This document shows positions 1-8,190 of a DNA stretch of 64,000 nucleotides, in pieces. This stretch comes from Neorhizobium alkalisoli (GTDB lineage Bacteria > Pseudomonadota > Alphaproteobacteria > Rhizobiales > Rhizobiaceae). The notes beneath the pieces are model-generated. The model saw only the letters and a program-made list of their open reading frames with translations, searched no databases and was not told the origin of the DNA. Where the stretch lies: the NCBI RefSeq assembly GCF_007829835.1, contig NZ_VIWP01000004.1, forward strand, positions 124,001-188,000, read 5' to 3'. How positions within the stretch are numbered: position 1 is the stretch's first letter; each line of letters starts with the position of its first letter. The position numbers and the translations under genes are program-made.

Positions 1-66
1 ACACCGGCACGCATCGCCGGCGAGGTGGGACCGGTGATCCGGTCGAGCGCTGTGATGCAGGCGTAA
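1..66 (+). CDS. Possible 3' end of a truncated upstream gene
   Basis: The first frame is open from base 1 to a TAA at 64-66 and would encode about 21 C-terminal residues ending SSAVMQA. Nothing in it can be assigned to a family, and such a short open stretch can be chance. It is listed only because the window edge may cut a gene here. Confidence 0.15.
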   Translation, partial: TPARIAGEVGPVIRSSAVMQA

Positions 67-332
67 GATCGGAGGCCGCGCAGAAAATGGTCTGCCTCTC
101 GCCTGAACAAGGAGGGACGTGCGTGTGTCGCACACATGCGATAGCTGGTTCCGGTCGGGGCTGACATCCCAACCGGGGCTTGGATCGCCGCAGACGGACC
201 GGAGTTGCGCGGAAAAAACACCGAACGGGGCACGTCGCGTGTCACATATAAAATTTCAATTCGAGGCACCCGACGTGTCCCGGCCGAAATCTTGAAAACC
301 GGGATCGCCAAGGGAGGAGTATGCCTGCTGTG
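67..332. other. Intergenic stretch, no gene recognised
   Basis: No convincing coding sequence is seen. The stretch holds an imperfect palindrome around 120-143 (GCGTGTG, three bases, CACACATGC) directly after a ribosome-binding-like AGGAGG at 110-115. A second inverted pair, TCCCGG/CCGGGA, at about 277-306 lies downstream of the pheA stop on the minus strand and could help end that transcript, but it has no clear U-run. Confidence 0.3.
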
Positions 333-1196
333 TCAGCTCTTCTGCAGCGCCCCGCGCATCGGGTGGCCCTTGTAGCTGCCGAGGATGCGAACCTTTTCCG
401 AGAAGAAACGCAGTTCTTCCAGCGCCCGGCGCACCGGTGCGTCGTCCGGATGGCCTTCGATATCGGCATAAAACTGCGTCGCCACGAATTTTCCGCCGAG
501 CTGGTAGCTTTCGAGCTTCGTCATGTTGATGCCGTTGGTCGCAAACCCGCCCATCGCCTTGTAAAGCGCAGCCGGAATGTTGCGGACGTTGAACACGAAT
601 GTGGTGACGATCACGTCGTCCGGATTGTTGCGCTGGACCCATTTTTCGTCGCGGGAAAGAACGACGAAACGGGTGACGTTGTTTTCCGTGTCCTCGACGT
701 TTTCGGCCAGGATTTCGAGCTTGTAGAGGTCGGCGGCAAGGCGCGGCGCAAGCGCTGCCATCGTCCGGTCGCCCTTTTCGGCCACCATTTTAGCAGCACC
801 CGCCGTATCGCCGGCAACGACGGCCTTCCAGCCGTTCGAGCGGATGATCTTGCGGCACTGGCCGAGCGCATGGATATGGCTGTGCACGGTGCGGATCTCG
901 TCGTGCGTGACGCCCGGCAGCACCATCAGCTGAAAGCGGATCGGCATGAAATATTCGCCGATGATATGCAGCCGCGACTCCGGCAGCAGTGTGTGGATAT
1001 CGGCGACGCGGCCGGCAATCGTGTTTTCGATCGGGATCATCGCCAGATCCGCCTCGCCGCTTTCCAGCGCCTGAAAGGCATCTTCGAACGTTGCGCAGGG
1101 CAGCGGTTCCATGTCCGGAAACATGTCGCGGCAGGCCATGTCCGAATTGGCGCCGAAATCACCCTGGAAGGCGATGCGATTGGTGGGGGCGTTCAT
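333..1196 (-). CDS. pheA: Prephenate dehydratase
   Basis: Converts prephenate to phenylpyruvate in phenylalanine synthesis, in the cytoplasm. The 287-residue protein has the periplasmic-binding-like catalytic domain (about residues 5-180) with the family TRF motif at 175-177, whose Thr is catalytic. A C-terminal ACT domain (about 195-275) carries the Phe-binding region, where the usual ESRP reads ESYQ (229-232). This is the monofunctional form without a chorismate mutase domain, as is usual in alphaproteobacteria. The start has AAGGAA about 9 nt upstream. It lies 12 nt behind kdsB on the same strand, so the two are probably cotranscribed. Feedback inhibition by Phe is expected from the ACT domain. 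Confidence 0.95.
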   Translation of the reverse strand: MNAPTNRIAFQGDFGANSDMACRDMFPDMEPLPCATFEDAFQALESGEADLAMIPIENTIAGRVADIHTLLPESRLHIIGEYFMPIRFQLMVLPGVTHDEIRTVHSHIHALGQCRKIIRSNGWKAVVAGDTAGAAKMVAEKGDRTMAALAPRLAADLYKLEILAENVEDTENNVTRFVVLSRDEKWVQRNNPDDVIVTTFVFNVRNIPAALYKAMGGFATNGINMTKLESYQLGGKFVATQFYADIEGHPDDAPVRRALEELRFFSEKVRILGSYKGHPMRGALQKS

Positions 1197-1208
1197 CGCA
1201 GATGTTCC

Positions 1209-1964
1209 TTAAGAAGCACGAGAGGAAAGAATGGCGCGGGCCTTTTCGAGATCGGCCGGCGTATCGACACCGAGCGGCACCGAGCGGACGATTTCCGCAT
1301 CAATCCGCATGCCGGCCTCGAGCGCGCGCAGCTGTTCAAGCGATTCGCGCTTTTCCAGCACCGACGGGCCGAGGGAGACGAATTTTGCAAGCGCCGCACG
1401 GCGATAGGCGTAAAGCCCGATGTGGTGATAGAGCGGCCCATTGCCGTAGGGAGCGGTGGCGCGCGTAAAATAAAGCGCCTTCAGCCGCGTTTCCGACAGC
1501 GGCGAGCCGACGATCTTGACGACGTTCGGATTGGTCTTTTCGTGTTCGTCGGTGATCTCGACCGTCAGCGTGGCGATATCCGTCGACGGGTTTTCGAGCG
1601 GGCGGATTGCGGCGCGCACCGCCTCCGGCTCGATCGTCGGCAGGTCACCCTGAACGTTGATGATGAATTCCGCTTTTCCCTGCGGATCGGCCTTCTGCAC
1701 GGCCTCGAAAATGCGGTCGGAGCCGGACTGATGATCGGGATTGGTCATCACGACATCGAAACCGGCCGATTTCACCGCGTCGAAAATATCCTGATGGTCG
1801 ACCGCAACGATGATTCGGCCGGCCTTTGCTTCCTCGGCCCGCTTCGCCACCTGCACGATCATCGGCAGGCCGGCAATATCGGCCAGCGGCTTGCCCGGCA
1901 GGCGTGTCGAAGCCATACGCGCCGGGATCAGCACCAGCGTCCGGTCGAAAGCCGAATTTTCCAT
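1209..1964 (-). CDS. kdsB: 3-deoxy-manno-octulosonate cytidylyltransferase (CMP-KDO synthetase)
   Basis: Activates KDO with CTP to CMP-KDO for the lipopolysaccharide inner core. The 251-residue protein opens with the nucleotidyltransferase signature [16 protein letters not shown], followed by the substrate-binding stretch HQSGSDRI and NVQGDLP, which holds the metal-binding Asp. A start 12 codons further upstream is open, but the ATG at 1964 has AAGGAT seven bases ahead and gives the family length, so it is preferred. It is the first gene of a probable kdsB-pheA unit and is divergent from the cytochrome c gene. Confidence 0.95.
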   Translation of the reverse strand: MENSAFDRTLVLIPARMASTRLPGKPLADIAGLPMIVQVAKRAEEAKAGRIIVAVDHQDIFDAVKSAGFDVVMTNPDHQSGSDRIFEAVQKADPQGKAEFIINVQGDLPTIEPEAVRAAIRPLENPSTDIATLTVEITDEHEKTNPNVVKIVGSPLSETRLKALYFTRATAPYGNGPLYHHIGLYAYRRAALAKFVSLGPSVLEKRESLEQLRALEAGMRIDAEIVRSVPLGVDTPADLEKARAILSSRAS

Positions 1965-2124
1965 CGAAGATCCTTCATGTTCCGCAACCGCCAGTGTCAA
2001 AACGTCTCAAGCGGCGCGGCGTTATTCGTGTTGCAACACTTACGCAAAAGACATAGCTTTTCCGCAATTTCAAGGTGTCCGTTCTGGAGGATGGGGTGGA
2101 CGGGTTGGGAAGGAGCATTTGCGG

Positions 2125-2700
2125 ATGAACCCATATGTCAACATGGCGGTGGGCGCTCTGCTCGCCACGGTGTTCGTGATGATGTCGGTATCGATCGCCT
2201 CGGAGGGAATTTTCCACTCCGGCGCGCCCGAAAAACCGGGCTTTGCGATTGCCGCTGCCGAGACGCCGGCAGAAGGTGCGGGTGGAGAAGCGGCGGCACC
2301 GGCTGTGCCGATCGCGCAGCTTTTGGCCAAGGCCGATGCCAAGGCCGGCGAGACGGTCTTCAAGAAGTGTCAGGCCTGTCATGACGGCACCAAGGGTGGA
2401 CCCAACAAGGTTGGGCCTAACCTCTTTGGTGTCGTGAACCGTCCGATCGCCTCGCATGAAGGTTTCGGTTATTCGGCTGCCATGAAGGATTTTTCCAAGG
2501 GTGGCGCCGAACACTGGACCTTCGATCACCTCGATCACTTCCTGCTTGCGCCGAAGACGGCGGTCAAGGGCACGGCCATGGGCTTTGCCGGGCTGAAGAA
2601 GGATGAGGAACGCGCCAACCTGATCGCCTATCTGGCAACGCTTGCCGATACGCCGGTGCCGCTGCCGGATCCGAACGCGCCGGCGCCTGCCACCAACTAA
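2125..2700 (+). CDS. cycM: Membrane-anchored cytochrome c (CycM-like)
   Basis: Electron carrier, probably between the bc1 complex and terminal oxidases on the periplasmic face of the inner membrane. The 191-residue product starts with an uncleaved hydrophobic anchor (about 5-27), then an Ala/Glu-rich linker, then a class I cytochrome c domain. That domain has one haem site CQACH at about 86-90 and a distal Met in the KGTAMGF segment. This architecture is that of rhizobial CycM (cytochrome c552). AAGGAG lies 9 nt before the ATG. A terminator follows at 2730. The anchor plus soluble domain is seen; the partner complexes are inferred. Confidence 0.9.
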   Translation: MNPYVNMAVGALLATVFVMMSVSIASEGIFHSGAPEKPGFAIAAAETPAEGAGGEAAAPAVPIAQLLAKADAKAGETVFKKCQACHDGTKGGPNKVGPNLFGVVNRPIASHEGFGYSAAMKDFSKGGAEHWTFDHLDHFLLAPKTAVKGTAMGFAGLKKDEERANLIAYLATLADTPVPLPDPNAPAPATN

Positions 2701-2729
2701 TCTTGCGGATAAGCGGATCTCGATCCAGC

Positions 2730-2756
2730 GCCCGGCATTGATTTGCCGGGCGTTTC
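2730..2756 (+). terminator. Rho-independent terminator of the cytochrome c gene
   Basis: Perfect 8-bp stem GCCCGGCA / TGCCGGGC with a six-base loop, followed by GTTTCG. It lies between the convergent ends of the cytochrome gene and the AEC transporter gene and could act in both directions. Confidence 0.7.
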
Positions 2757-2762
2757 GTCGTG

Positions 2763-3707
2763 TCAGGAGAGCAGCCAGCCCCAGAAGCCGACGGAAATGA
2801 CGCCAACGGCGGTGGTGATGCTGATCGATGAGGCCGCTAGGCTCTGGCCGGAGCGGAAGCGCTGGGCGATCAGCCAGGCATTGATGCCGGTCGGCACCGA
2901 AGACGTCAGAACCAGCGCCGCGGACCAGTCGTTCGGCAGGCCGATCAGATGGCTCGTCAGGTAGACGACGGCCGGCAGCAGGAGCAGTTTCATCGCGGCA
3001 ACGCCGGTCGCCAGCCCCACATCGCCACGAATCGGATAACGGGTCAGCGCCATGCCGATCGAGATCAGCGCCGCCGGACCGGCCGAGGCGGCGATCTGGT
3101 CGATCACCGGCCGCACAGCCGATGGCATGCTGAGGCCCGAGACGTTGAAGATGATGCCGAGCGCCAGCGCGCTCACCAGCGGGTTGCGGGCAAGGTTCTG
3201 CCCGACTTGCCGCAGCACTGCGCCCATGCCGCGCTTCTGCGTGCCGTCCACCCGCGCCGTCGCGCCTTCCATCAGAACCGTGCCGACGATCATCATGATC
3301 GGCAGATGGATGGCGAGCAGGATGGAGAGCGCCACCAGCCCTTCCCTGCCAACCATATGCGCGACGAGCGGCAGGCCGATGAAGATGTTGTTGGCGAAGG
3401 AGCCCGACATGCCGGCGATTACGCCCACCTTGGCGTCACGCCCGAAAACCCGCGTGGCAATCAGGTGGCCAACCGTCCAGGTCACGGCGACGCCGAGGAA
3501 ATAGGAAGTCCAGAGCCCGAAGGGGGAGACGCCGGCAAAATTGGCATCTGCCAGCGTATGGAAGATCAGCACGGGGACGGCGATCTTGAAGACGAACTCG
3601 CCGAGCGCGTCGCCGGTCTCGGCCTTCATGAAACCGATCCGCGCCACCAGCCAGCCGATCAGGATAAGAATGAAGACCGGCAGGACATTGGCAAAAACGG
3701 AAGACAC
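2763..3707 (-). CDS. AEC-family (auxin efflux carrier-like) transporter
   Basis: Inner-membrane secondary transporter of 314 residues with about ten hydrophobic segments, in two similar halves separated by a polar loop near residues 145-165. The sequence has AEC/MdcF-type features: an N-terminal LPVFILILIGW segment, FANNIFIGLPL in the first half and SSVPTGINA in the second half, matching the broken-helix regions of the fold. Substrates of bacterial members include malonate and other carboxylates or amino acids; none can be named here. It stands alone, convergent with the cytochrome c gene. Confidence 0.85.
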   Translation of the reverse strand: MSSVFANVLPVFILILIGWLVARIGFMKAETGDALGEFVFKIAVPVLIFHTLADANFAGVSPFGLWTSYFLGVAVTWTVGHLIATRVFGRDAKVGVIAGMSGSFANNIFIGLPLVAHMVGREGLVALSILLAIHLPIMMIVGTVLMEGATARVDGTQKRGMGAVLRQVGQNLARNPLVSALALGIIFNVSGLSMPSAVRPVIDQIAASAGPAALISIGMALTRYPIRGDVGLATGVAAMKLLLLPAVVYLTSHLIGLPNDWSAALVLTSSVPTGINAWLIAQRFRSGQSLAASSISITTAVGVISVGFWGWLLS

Positions 3708-3841
3708 GGATCAAAGCTCTCGGGCAGGACGGATCGAAAAGATATCATCTGCGTCTAGAGCATATCGCCAGTCACGACAAATGCGGATCACGCATAAGTC
3801 CCGGATCCGGGGCAAAATTGTCGGCGGCAAAAGCGCGCAAC

Positions 3842-3945
3842 AAAAAAGCGGGGCAATTTCCCCGCTTTCCCACCCGGTCGTGCCGGGAAATCGATCGTCG
3901 GGCGCCAGTTCATCCGTGGTCGCCCTCAATCGATCGAGGCAATAT
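3842..3945 (-). ncRNA. Candidate small RNA ending in an orphan minus-strand terminator
   Basis: On the minus strand a strong intrinsic terminator (GCGGGG / CCCCGC stem followed by TTTTTT, at 3842-3868) has no gene in front of it; the next gene upstream is on the other strand. Just before it lie a CCCGG/CCGGG hairpin (about 3874-3888) and a longer interrupted stem built on GATCGAT/ATCGATC (about 3889-3940). An AT-rich TAGATATT stands at about 3941-3949 as a possible -10. This is the layout of a roughly 100-nt trans-acting sRNA. It could instead be an untranslated leader structure of the AEC gene. No known family was recognised. Confidence 0.4.
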
Positions 3946-4081
3946 CTAGCAGCCTATCGTGACGGCGGCATGACGGGGCCAAGGCTTTTTCGCGATCCGC
4001 TGCACTGCGCAATTTTTTCTTCCAATCCCCGGCAAAGCCGAATACGGCTTTCGGCAAAGCCAATCAAAGGACCAGGACCGC

Positions 4082-5074
4082 ATGCCCAAATTTGACGTGC
4101 TTGCCATCGGCAATGCCATCGTGGACATTCTCGCCCGCTGCGACGATCAGTTTCTCTCCGACAACGCGATCATCAAGGGTGCGATGAACCTGATCGATGC
4201 GGAGCGCGCCGAGCTTCTTTATTCGAAGATGGGCCCTGCGGTCGAAGCATCCGGCGGTTCGGCCGGCAACACGGCGGCCGGCATTGCCGGTTTCGGCGGC
4301 AAGGCGGCCTATTTCGGCAAGGTTGCCGAAGACCAGCTCGGCGGCATTTTCCAGCACGATATCCGCGCTCAGGGCGTGCATTACCAGACCAAGCCGGAAG
4401 GCGTTAACCCGCCGACCGCCCGCTCGATGATTTTCGTGACGCCGGATGGCGAGCGTTCGATGAACACCTATCTTGGCGCCTGCGTCGAGCTCGGTCCGGA
4501 ACATGTCGAGGAAGACGTCGTCGCCGAAGCCAAGGTCACCTATTTCGAAGGTTACCTCTGGGATCCGCCGCGCGCCAAGGACGCGATCCGCGAAGCTGCC
4601 CGTATCGCCCATGCGAATGGCCGCGAAATGTCCATGACCCTGTCCGACCCGTTCTGCGTCGGCCGTTATCGCGATGAATTTCTGGACCTGATGCGCTCCG
4701 GCACGGTCGACATCGTTTTCGCCAACCGTCAGGAAGCCCTGTCTCTCTACGAAACCGAAGATTTCGAACTGGCGCTCTCCAAGCTGTCGCAGGATTGCAA
4801 GCTGGCGGCGGTGACGTTGAGCGAAGAAGGCGCCGTTATCGTGCGTGGCACGGAACGCGTCAGCATCCCGGCAACTCCGATTGCCGAACTGGTCGATACG
4901 ACCGGCGCCGGCGATCTTTTCGCCGCCGGTTTCCTCTTCGGTTACACCAATGACCGTTCGCTGGAAGATTGCGGCAAGCTCGGTTGCCTGGCGGCCGGCG
5001 TCGTCATCCAGCAGCTCGGCCCGCGGCCGATGGGCTCGCTGAAGGACGCGGCTGTCGAAGCCGGTCTTCTCTAA
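4082..5074 (+). CDS. PfkB-family sugar kinase, adenosine kinase-like
   Basis: Phosphorylates a nucleoside or sugar with ATP; the closest match by layout is the rhizobial adenosine kinase that salvages adenosine to AMP. The 330-residue protein has the first PfkB signature around residues 57-82 (GGSAGNTAAGIAGFGGKAAY) and the second near 275-290 (DTTGAGDLFAAG), whose Asp is the catalytic base and whose GAGD forms the anion hole. The start ATG follows AAAGGACCAGG. It is monocistronic, and the 374-bp gap upstream holds a candidate antisense-strand sRNA. The kinase fold is certain; substrate assignment is inference. Confidence 0.85.
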   Translation: MPKFDVLAIGNAIVDILARCDDQFLSDNAIIKGAMNLIDAERAELLYSKMGPAVEASGGSAGNTAAGIAGFGGKAAYFGKVAEDQLGGIFQHDIRAQGVHYQTKPEGVNPPTARSMIFVTPDGERSMNTYLGACVELGPEHVEEDVVAEAKVTYFEGYLWDPPRAKDAIREAARIAHANGREMSMTLSDPFCVGRYRDEFLDLMRSGTVDIVFANRQEALSLYETEDFELALSKLSQDCKLAAVTLSEEGAVIVRGTERVSIPATPIAELVDTTGAGDLFAAGFLFGYTNDRSLEDCGKLGCLAAGVVIQQLGPRPMGSLKDAAVEAGLL

Positions 5075-5098
5075 TACCGATTGAAAAAGGGTGGGGCC

Positions 5099-5644
5099 TT
5101 ACTTGAAGGCCTCGCCCGGATAGGCGCCCCAGATCTCGCCTTGAGAGATCCAGCCATCGGCGCCATCCGCCTTGGCATGGCACCAGTCGCCATTGCATTC
5201 GTCGATCTTGATCATCACGCCGGGCTCGAGCTTGGCAACGAGGCTGCCGGTCGCCTGCGGCTCGCGGCGCATGTTGACATAGATGTCCTTGCCCTTGCCG
5301 CGCATCCACGGAGCGGCCACGGCCGTGCGCTCGCCGGAAAGCAGCGCCTGGTTCACCCAGCCCTCGGTGCCGTCGGCATCGCGCACCCGCCGCCAGGTGT
5401 CATATTCCTGGATGATCTCCATCGGCGTGCCCGCCTTCATATACATCCACGACACCGCATAGTCGGTGCTCGGGCCGATGCGGATATTCACCTTTTTCGA
5501 CTTGAGGCTGACGAAACGCGGCAGCGGCAGGCCGCTTGCGCCCTTGGCCGCACCCTGTGCATGGGCAGCATCGGGAATGACGGACAGGCCTGCAAGAACG
5601 CTGAAGGAAAAAGCGGCGAGGGAGGCGAGAATGGCGATACGCAT
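5099..5644 (-). CDS. Exported SH3-domain protein
   Basis: A 181-residue envelope protein with a cleavable signal peptide (about 1-29, ending AHAQ). It carries two bacterial SH3-like repeats. The first (about 47-107) begins VSLKSKKVNIRIGPS and the second (about 117-178) begins KDIYVNMRREP. Such domains bind peptidoglycan or other envelope ligands. It is convergent with the kinase gene, with only 24 bp between the stops. The specific function is unknown. Confidence 0.8.
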   Translation of the reverse strand: MRIAILASLAAFSFSVLAGLSVIPDAAHAQGAAKGASGLPLPRFVSLKSKKVNIRIGPSTDYAVSWMYMKAGTPMEIIQEYDTWRRVRDADGTEGWVNQALLSGERTAVAAPWMRGKGKDIYVNMRREPQATGSLVAKLEPGVMIKIDECNGDWCHAKADGADGWISQGEIWGAYPGEAFK

Positions 5645-5773
5645 GGGTCGAGGGTTCCGGCTGAACTCCTGAAGGCGTGTCCCGACGGTCGCGAGGTTTT
5701 GTTTGTCTTCGCCCGTGGGTCTGGTAGAAAACGCCCTGGATAGAATGACTATCGCGCGACTTGGTTAAGGACC

Positions 5774-5850
5774 TCTAAAGCATGCTTCCCGAAAACCGGT
5801 ATCGGCTGTGGATCGGGGCATGCGGAAAAGCGATAACCCGAAGCGCGCTA
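5774..5850. repeat. Degenerate rhizobial palindromic intergenic unit
   Basis: The stretch starts CTCTAAAGCATGCTTCCCG and ends with GGGGCATGCGGAAAAGCG. It resembles, from memory, the palindromic intergenic repeat common in Rhizobium and Agrobacterium, whose copies typically begin TCTAGAGCATG and contain CCGAAAACCGG. The copy here is imperfect. It lies just upstream of the dehydrogenase start. Confidence 0.35.
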
Positions 5851-5866
5851 CAGTGGATCTGAACGC

Positions 5867-6871
5867 ATGACGTCCAAGAAAAGACCGCGGGTCTATATCA
5901 CCCGCAAGCTGCCCGATGCCGTCGAAACGCGCATGCGCGAACTCTTCGATGCCGAGCTCAATATCGACGACACGCCGCGCAGCCGCGACGAGCTGGCCGC
6001 TGCGATGAAGACCGTCGACGTGCTGGTGCCGACCGTAACCGACCGGATCGACGAGGCGCTGCTGGCCGAGGCCGGGCCGCAGATGAAGCTGATCGCCAGT
6101 TTTTCCAACGGCACCGACCATATCGATGTCGATGCGGCAGCAAAACGCGGCATCACTGTCACCAATACGCCGAACGTGCTGACCGAAGACACGGCCGACA
6201 TGACGCTGGCGCTGATCCTCGCCGTCAACCGCCGCCTGACCGAAGGCGCGCAGATTTTGACCGAAAAGCCGGGAGACTGGGGCGGCTGGAGCCCGACTTG
6301 GATGCTTGGCCGGCGGATCTGGGGCAAGCGGATCGGTATCGTCGGCATGGGCCGCATTGGCACGGCCGTCGCCCGCCGCGCCAAGGCCTTTGGCCTGTCG
6401 ATCCATTATCACAATCGCAAGCGCGTCAACCCGGCGACCGAGGAAGAGCTGGAAGCGACCTATTGGGACAGTCTCGACCAGATGCTGGCGCGGGTCGATA
6501 TCGTCTCGATCAACTGCCCCTCGACGCCCGCCACTTTCCATCTGATCTCGGCCCGCCGCTTGGCGCTGCTGCAGCCGACCTCGATCATCGTCAACACCGC
6601 CCGCGGCGATATCATCGACGAAGCGGCCATGATCCAGCTGCTGCGCGACAACAGGATCGCCGGCGCCGGTCTCGATGTCTATCAGAATGAGCCGGCTATC
6701 AATCCGAAGCTGATCAAGCTCGCCAATCAGGGGCGTGTCGTGCTCCTACCCCATATGGGCTCGGCAACGATCGAAGGCCGCATCGATATGGGCGACAAGG
6801 TGATCATCAACATCCGCACCTTCTTCGACGGCCACCGGCCGCCGAACCGGGTTCTGCCTGGCCGCAACTGA
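5867..6871 (+). CDS. D-2-hydroxyacid dehydrogenase (glyoxylate/hydroxypyruvate or D-glycerate type)
   Basis: NAD(P)-dependent oxidoreductase of 334 residues that interconverts a 2-hydroxyacid and its 2-oxoacid. The Rossmann nucleotide site GIVGMGRIGTAVARR is at about 160-174. The catalytic Arg is in NTARGDIIDE (about 243-252), a Glu lies in the following lobe, and the His is in LLPHMGSAT (about 294-302). The sequence resembles GyaR/D-glycerate dehydrogenases conserved in rhizobia. The gene begins just after a degenerate repeat, and its stop abuts the end of the convergent GNAT gene (6871/6872). Exact substrate is inferred. Confidence 0.88.
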   Translation: MTSKKRPRVYITRKLPDAVETRMRELFDAELNIDDTPRSRDELAAAMKTVDVLVPTVTDRIDEALLAEAGPQMKLIASFSNGTDHIDVDAAAKRGITVTNTPNVLTEDTADMTLALILAVNRRLTEGAQILTEKPGDWGGWSPTWMLGRRIWGKRIGIVGMGRIGTAVARRAKAFGLSIHYHNRKRVNPATEEELEATYWDSLDQMLARVDIVSINCPSTPATFHLISARRLALLQPTSIIVNTARGDIIDEAAMIQLLRDNRIAGAGLDVYQNEPAINPKLIKLANQGRVVLLPHMGSATIEGRIDMGDKVIINIRTFFDGHRPPNRVLPGRN

Positions 6872-7348
6872 TCAGGAGAGTTGTTTCTGCATCTCGATCG
6901 AGGTCGTGCGGTCGAAGCCTGCATGGCGGTTTTCGGCCGTTTTGACGAAACCCCAGCGGGCGAAGGTGTTGTGGTTGGCGACAAGCTCGATCCGCGTTTC
7001 CAGCCGGAGTGCGCGGAGCCCGGCATTCGCGGCAACCTCCTCGGCTTTCGCAAGCAGCAGCCGGCCGATCCCCTTGCCCTGATGGTCAGGCGAGATCGCC
7101 AGCTTGCCGACATAAAGCGTCGCCGCCTCCGGCTTGCAGAACACGCAGCCGACCAGCTTTCCCGTCTCGTCGGTTGCGACATAGGCGATTTCATCATGCG
7201 CTTTCTGGGCGAGCGAAGCCAGTGTCAGCCGATGCGCGGAAGAGGGCGGGTCGATGATGTCGTCCATATAGGCAAAGGAGGAGAGGATCAGCGCCAGCAG
7301 CGCATCCCAGCGCTGGAAGCTTGCGTCGATGGGCCGGATCTCGATCAT
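6872..7348 (-). CDS. GNAT-family N-acetyltransferase
   Basis: A 158-residue acyltransferase with the acetyl-CoA loop in the ISPDHQGKGIGRLLL stretch (about residues 87-101; the Q-x-x-G-x-G/A motif reads QGKGIG), preceded by the beta4 strand LYVGKLAI. Its ATG overlaps the stop of the ThiF/MoeB gene by 4 bp, so the two are translationally coupled. The acceptor molecule cannot be read from the sequence. Confidence 0.85.
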   Translation of the reverse strand: MIEIRPIDASFQRWDALLALILSSFAYMDDIIDPPSSAHRLTLASLAQKAHDEIAYVATDETGKLVGCVFCKPEAATLYVGKLAISPDHQGKGIGRLLLAKAEEVAANAGLRALRLETRIELVANHNTFARWGFVKTAENRHAGFDRTTSIEMQKQLS

Positions 7349-8148
7349 TCGGCAGCAGCCTTCGGCGCTTTGCGCTTGTATTTGATGATATCGAAACGGG
7401 CAGCAAGCGCGTCATAGAGCATCAGTCGGCCGACCAGCGGTTCGCCGATCCCGGTGATCACCTTGATCGCCTCCATCGCCATCAGCGTCCCGACCACGCC
7501 GGTCAGCGCCCCGATCACACCGGTCTCGGCGCAGGCCGGAATCAGCCCTTCCGGCGGCTTTTCGGGAAAAAGGTCGCGATAGGACGGGTTGAGAATGCCA
7601 TCCGCATTCGTCTCATAGGGTTTCAGCACCGTCACGGAGCCATCGAAACGTCCGACAGCCCCGGTCACCAGTGGAATTTTCGCCCGCTCGGCAGCGTCCG
7701 CTGCGGCATAACGGGTGTCGAAATTGTCGGAGCCGTCGACCAGAAGATCGAAACGGCCAAGGTGACCCGAAGTCATCCAGTCTGCGCCGAACCGCTGCTC
7801 GAAATCCACCACGCGGACGTTGGGGTTGAGCCGCGCGATCTTTTCCCGTGCACTCTTGGTCTTCAGCTCGCCGATCGTACCGGTATCGTGGATCACCTGC
7901 CGCTGCAGGTTGGACAGCGAGACCCGGTCGTCATCGACGATGCCGATCGTGCCGATTCCGGCCGCGGCCAGATATTCGAGCACCGGCGCACCAAGCCCGC
8001 CGGCACCGATCACTAGCACACGGGCATTCTTCAGCTTCTGCTGCCCGCTACCGCCGATCTCCGGCAGAAGGATATGGCGGCGGTAACGCTCGATCTCGTC
8101 GGGCATGAGAGGGGCCTGCTGGGCGAGGGGATCTGTCTGGTCTGGCAT
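7345..8148 (-). CDS. moeB: ThiF/MoeB-family adenylyltransferase lacking the zinc cysteines
   Basis: E1-like enzyme of 267 residues that adenylates the C-terminal Gly-Gly of a small sulfur carrier (MoaD or ThiS type). The ATP site is VIGAGGLGAPVLEYL (about 46-60). DDDRVSLSNLQRQ (72-84) and DGSDNFDTRY (138-147) are the family nucleotide and metal-binding motifs. Only one Cys is present (C206, in PACAETG). The two CxxC zinc pairs of classical MoeB are absent: the usual cysteine after the Tyr-Arg is replaced in YRDLFP. It is coupled to the downstream GNAT gene. Whether it serves molybdopterin, thiamine or another carrier is open. Confidence 0.85.
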   Translation of the reverse strand: MPDQTDPLAQQAPLMPDEIERYRRHILLPEIGGSGQQKLKNARVLVIGAGGLGAPVLEYLAAAGIGTIGIVDDDRVSLSNLQRQVIHDTGTIGELKTKSAREKIARLNPNVRVVDFEQRFGADWMTSGHLGRFDLLVDGSDNFDTRYAAADAAERAKIPLVTGAVGRFDGSVTVLKPYETNADGILNPSYRDLFPEKPPEGLIPACAETGVIGALTGVVGTLMAMEAIKVITGIGEPLVGRLMLYDALAARFDIIKYKRKAPKAAAE

Positions 8149-8190
8149 GCCGCAACCCTAGCACCGGGATCAATCGCGGGTAAGGCATTT

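Noticed and set aside
321..2384. A 687-codon open frame on the plus strand across pheA and kdsB
   Set aside because: It is antisense to two clear genes, is rich in Arg/His/Gly as expected of high-GC reverse frames, and has no family motif.
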